Shown here: in pieces, positions 4,974 to 5,778 of the stretch
Position numbering within the stretch: the stretch's first letter is position 1
Layout: each line of letters begins with the position of its first letter
Assembly (NCBI GenBank): GCA_020354105.1
Contig: CP070642.1
Span: forward strand, 1,150,218 to 1,155,995
Direction of reading: 5' to 3'
Length of the DNA: 5,778 nt
DNA from: Chloroflexota bacterium
GTDB taxonomy: Bacteria; Chloroflexota; Dehalococcoidia; GIF9; UBA5629
Notes under the pieces: model-generated
Database searches by the model: none
Seen by the model: the letters and a program-made list of their open reading frames with translations, nothing else
What the model was told of the DNA's origin: nothing
Translations under genes and position numbers: made by a program

Positions 4974-5778
4974 TCAGTGCACGCGGTACAGGTCGTTCAG
5001 GTATTGCACGGCAAAATCTTTTGCCATGCTGCGGTCGGGCATGGAGCCTATCATGCCATACATAGCAGCCTCGCCGGTGATATCCTCCGGCTTGAGCTTT
5101 GTCACCTCTTTGACTGCAGCGCGCAAGTCGGCCAGGAATGGTTCCACGAGTGTGGCATGAATTGGCGTTATGCTTATGTGCAGACAGGGAGGCAAATGCT
5201 GGCTATCTATGTACCACCGGTATTCCTTCATTTTCTCGGCCAGGGCAAAGACGTTGAGCGAATCGCTGCCGATGGCGAACACGGTTGCCGGCGGTTTACC
5301 CAGCACATATAGCTCTGGGATGGCTTCTATGCCCTCGATTAGCTTCTTCGTCGCTTCCATGCTTTGCTCCGTCAGGTTATTATAGCCTTCTATACCCAGA
5401 TATTTCAATACCGCCCAGGTTGAGGCTATGGGACCACCGGGTCTGGAGCCGGACACGTTGGGAGTGGCGTATACACCGCCGGGCCAGTCGGCATAGGCGA
5501 AAATCTGATACTGTCGTAATTCCGGATTTCGATACAGTATTACCGATGCCCCCTTGGGTGTAAAGCCATACTTGTGTATGTCAGCCGAAATGGAGCACAC
5601 GCCCGGGATTTGGAAGTCGAAGATCGGTATGGGATAGCCCAGGTTCTTAACGAAAGGCAGTACCAGTCCACCGACGCAGGCATCGACGTGCATCCAGATG
5701 TCATTTTGGATTGCCAGCTCAGCGAGGTCTTCTATAGGGTCGATTATGCCATGGGGATATGATGGTGCAGAGCCTACC
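4974..5778 (-). CDS. PLP-dependent decarboxylase, sphingosine-1-phosphate lyase-like (5' end outside window)
   Basis: C-terminal 267 residues of a fold-type I, group II PLP enzyme of the S1P lyase/glutamate decarboxylase superfamily. The frame stays open to the window edge at 5778, with GSAPSYPHGIIDPIEDLAEL before the first internal Met. Visible landmarks: HVDACVGG, whose Asp contacts the cofactor pyridine nitrogen, and SADIHKYGFTPKGASVILYR with the Schiff-base lysine in HKYG (about visible residue 69). GSRPGG (about 110-115) and a C-terminal small domain ending near residue 260 follow. These motifs match S1P-lyase-like proteins better than typical GadB. Those enzymes cleave phosphorylated sphingoid bases or decarboxylate amino acids, and bacterial members are often annotated simply as pyridoxal-dependent decarboxylases. 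Full length is usually about 450 aa or more, so roughly 40% is missing. A TSUP permease follows 8 nt downstream. Confidence 0.9.
   Translation of the reverse strand, partial: VGSAPSYPHGIIDPIEDLAELAIQNDIWMHVDACVGGLVLPFVKNLGYPIPIFDFQIPGVCSISADIHKYGFTPKGASVILYRNPELRQYQIFAYADWPGGVYATPNVSGSRPGGPIASTWAVLKYLGIEGYNNLTEQSMEATKKLIEGIEAIPELYVLGKPPATVFAIGSDSLNVFALAEKMKEYRWYIDSQHLPPCLHISITPIHATLVEPFLADLRAAVKEVTKLKPEDITGEAAMYGMIGSMPDRSMAKDFAVQYLNDLYRVH

Noticed and set aside
4977..5563. Long plus-strand frames opposite the PLP decarboxylase
   Set aside because: The minus strand carries unmistakable decarboxylase motifs across the whole interval, and the plus-strand products show no family features.

Overview
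The window carries parts or all of six protein genes and appears to be a mosaic chromosomal segment from an uncultured-type bacterium. The split (two-subunit style) transketolase, the sphingosine-phosphate-lyase-like PLP decarboxylase, Shine-Dalgarno sequences of the GGAG/GAGG type and sigma-70-like promoters with extended -10 boxes suggest a bacterium. Chloroflexota of the Dehalococcoidia kind is my best guess, but no phylogenetic marker here proves it.

Layout. (1) Positions 2-835, plus strand: the C-terminal subunit of a transketolase, cut at its 5' end by the window edge; GC-rich. (2) Positions 1028-2290, plus strand: a complete MacB/FtsX-type ABC transporter permease, clearly more AT-rich, with its own promoter and no ATPase gene beside it. 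(3) Positions 2291-2602: a non-coding stretch holding a second, diverged copy of the transketolase 3' end (2307-2423) and a possible short broken reading frame. (4) Minus strand, 4048 to 3440 and then 3322 to 2603: two AT-rich predicted lipoproteins. The first resembles DUF4367-type proteins. The second is the periplasmic domain of SecD made as a stand-alone lipoprotein. (5) Positions 4148-4225: a third, shorter copy of the transketolase 3' end, followed after 2 nt by an oppositely oriented 3' end of a tRNA-Ala or tmRNA gene. (6) Minus strand, 5778 to 4974 and 4965 to 4234: a PLP-dependent decarboxylase (5' end outside the window) followed 8 nt later by a TSUP (TauE/SafE) membrane permease, probably one operon.

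How it fits together. The main signal is structural. The tail of the transketolase gene recurs three times in the same orientation (721-826, 2307-2423, 4148-4195), and each interval between copies is filled with AT-rich envelope genes: first the permease, then the two lipoproteins. The outermost copy abuts a tRNA/tmRNA 3' fragment, a classic integrase target. The simplest reading is repeated insertion at, or recombination through, the 3' end of the transketolase gene, leaving displaced tails behind. No integrase or transposase is visible, so the mechanism is inference. The decarboxylase/TSUP pair is a separate metabolic unit whose substrate cannot be read from the sequence.
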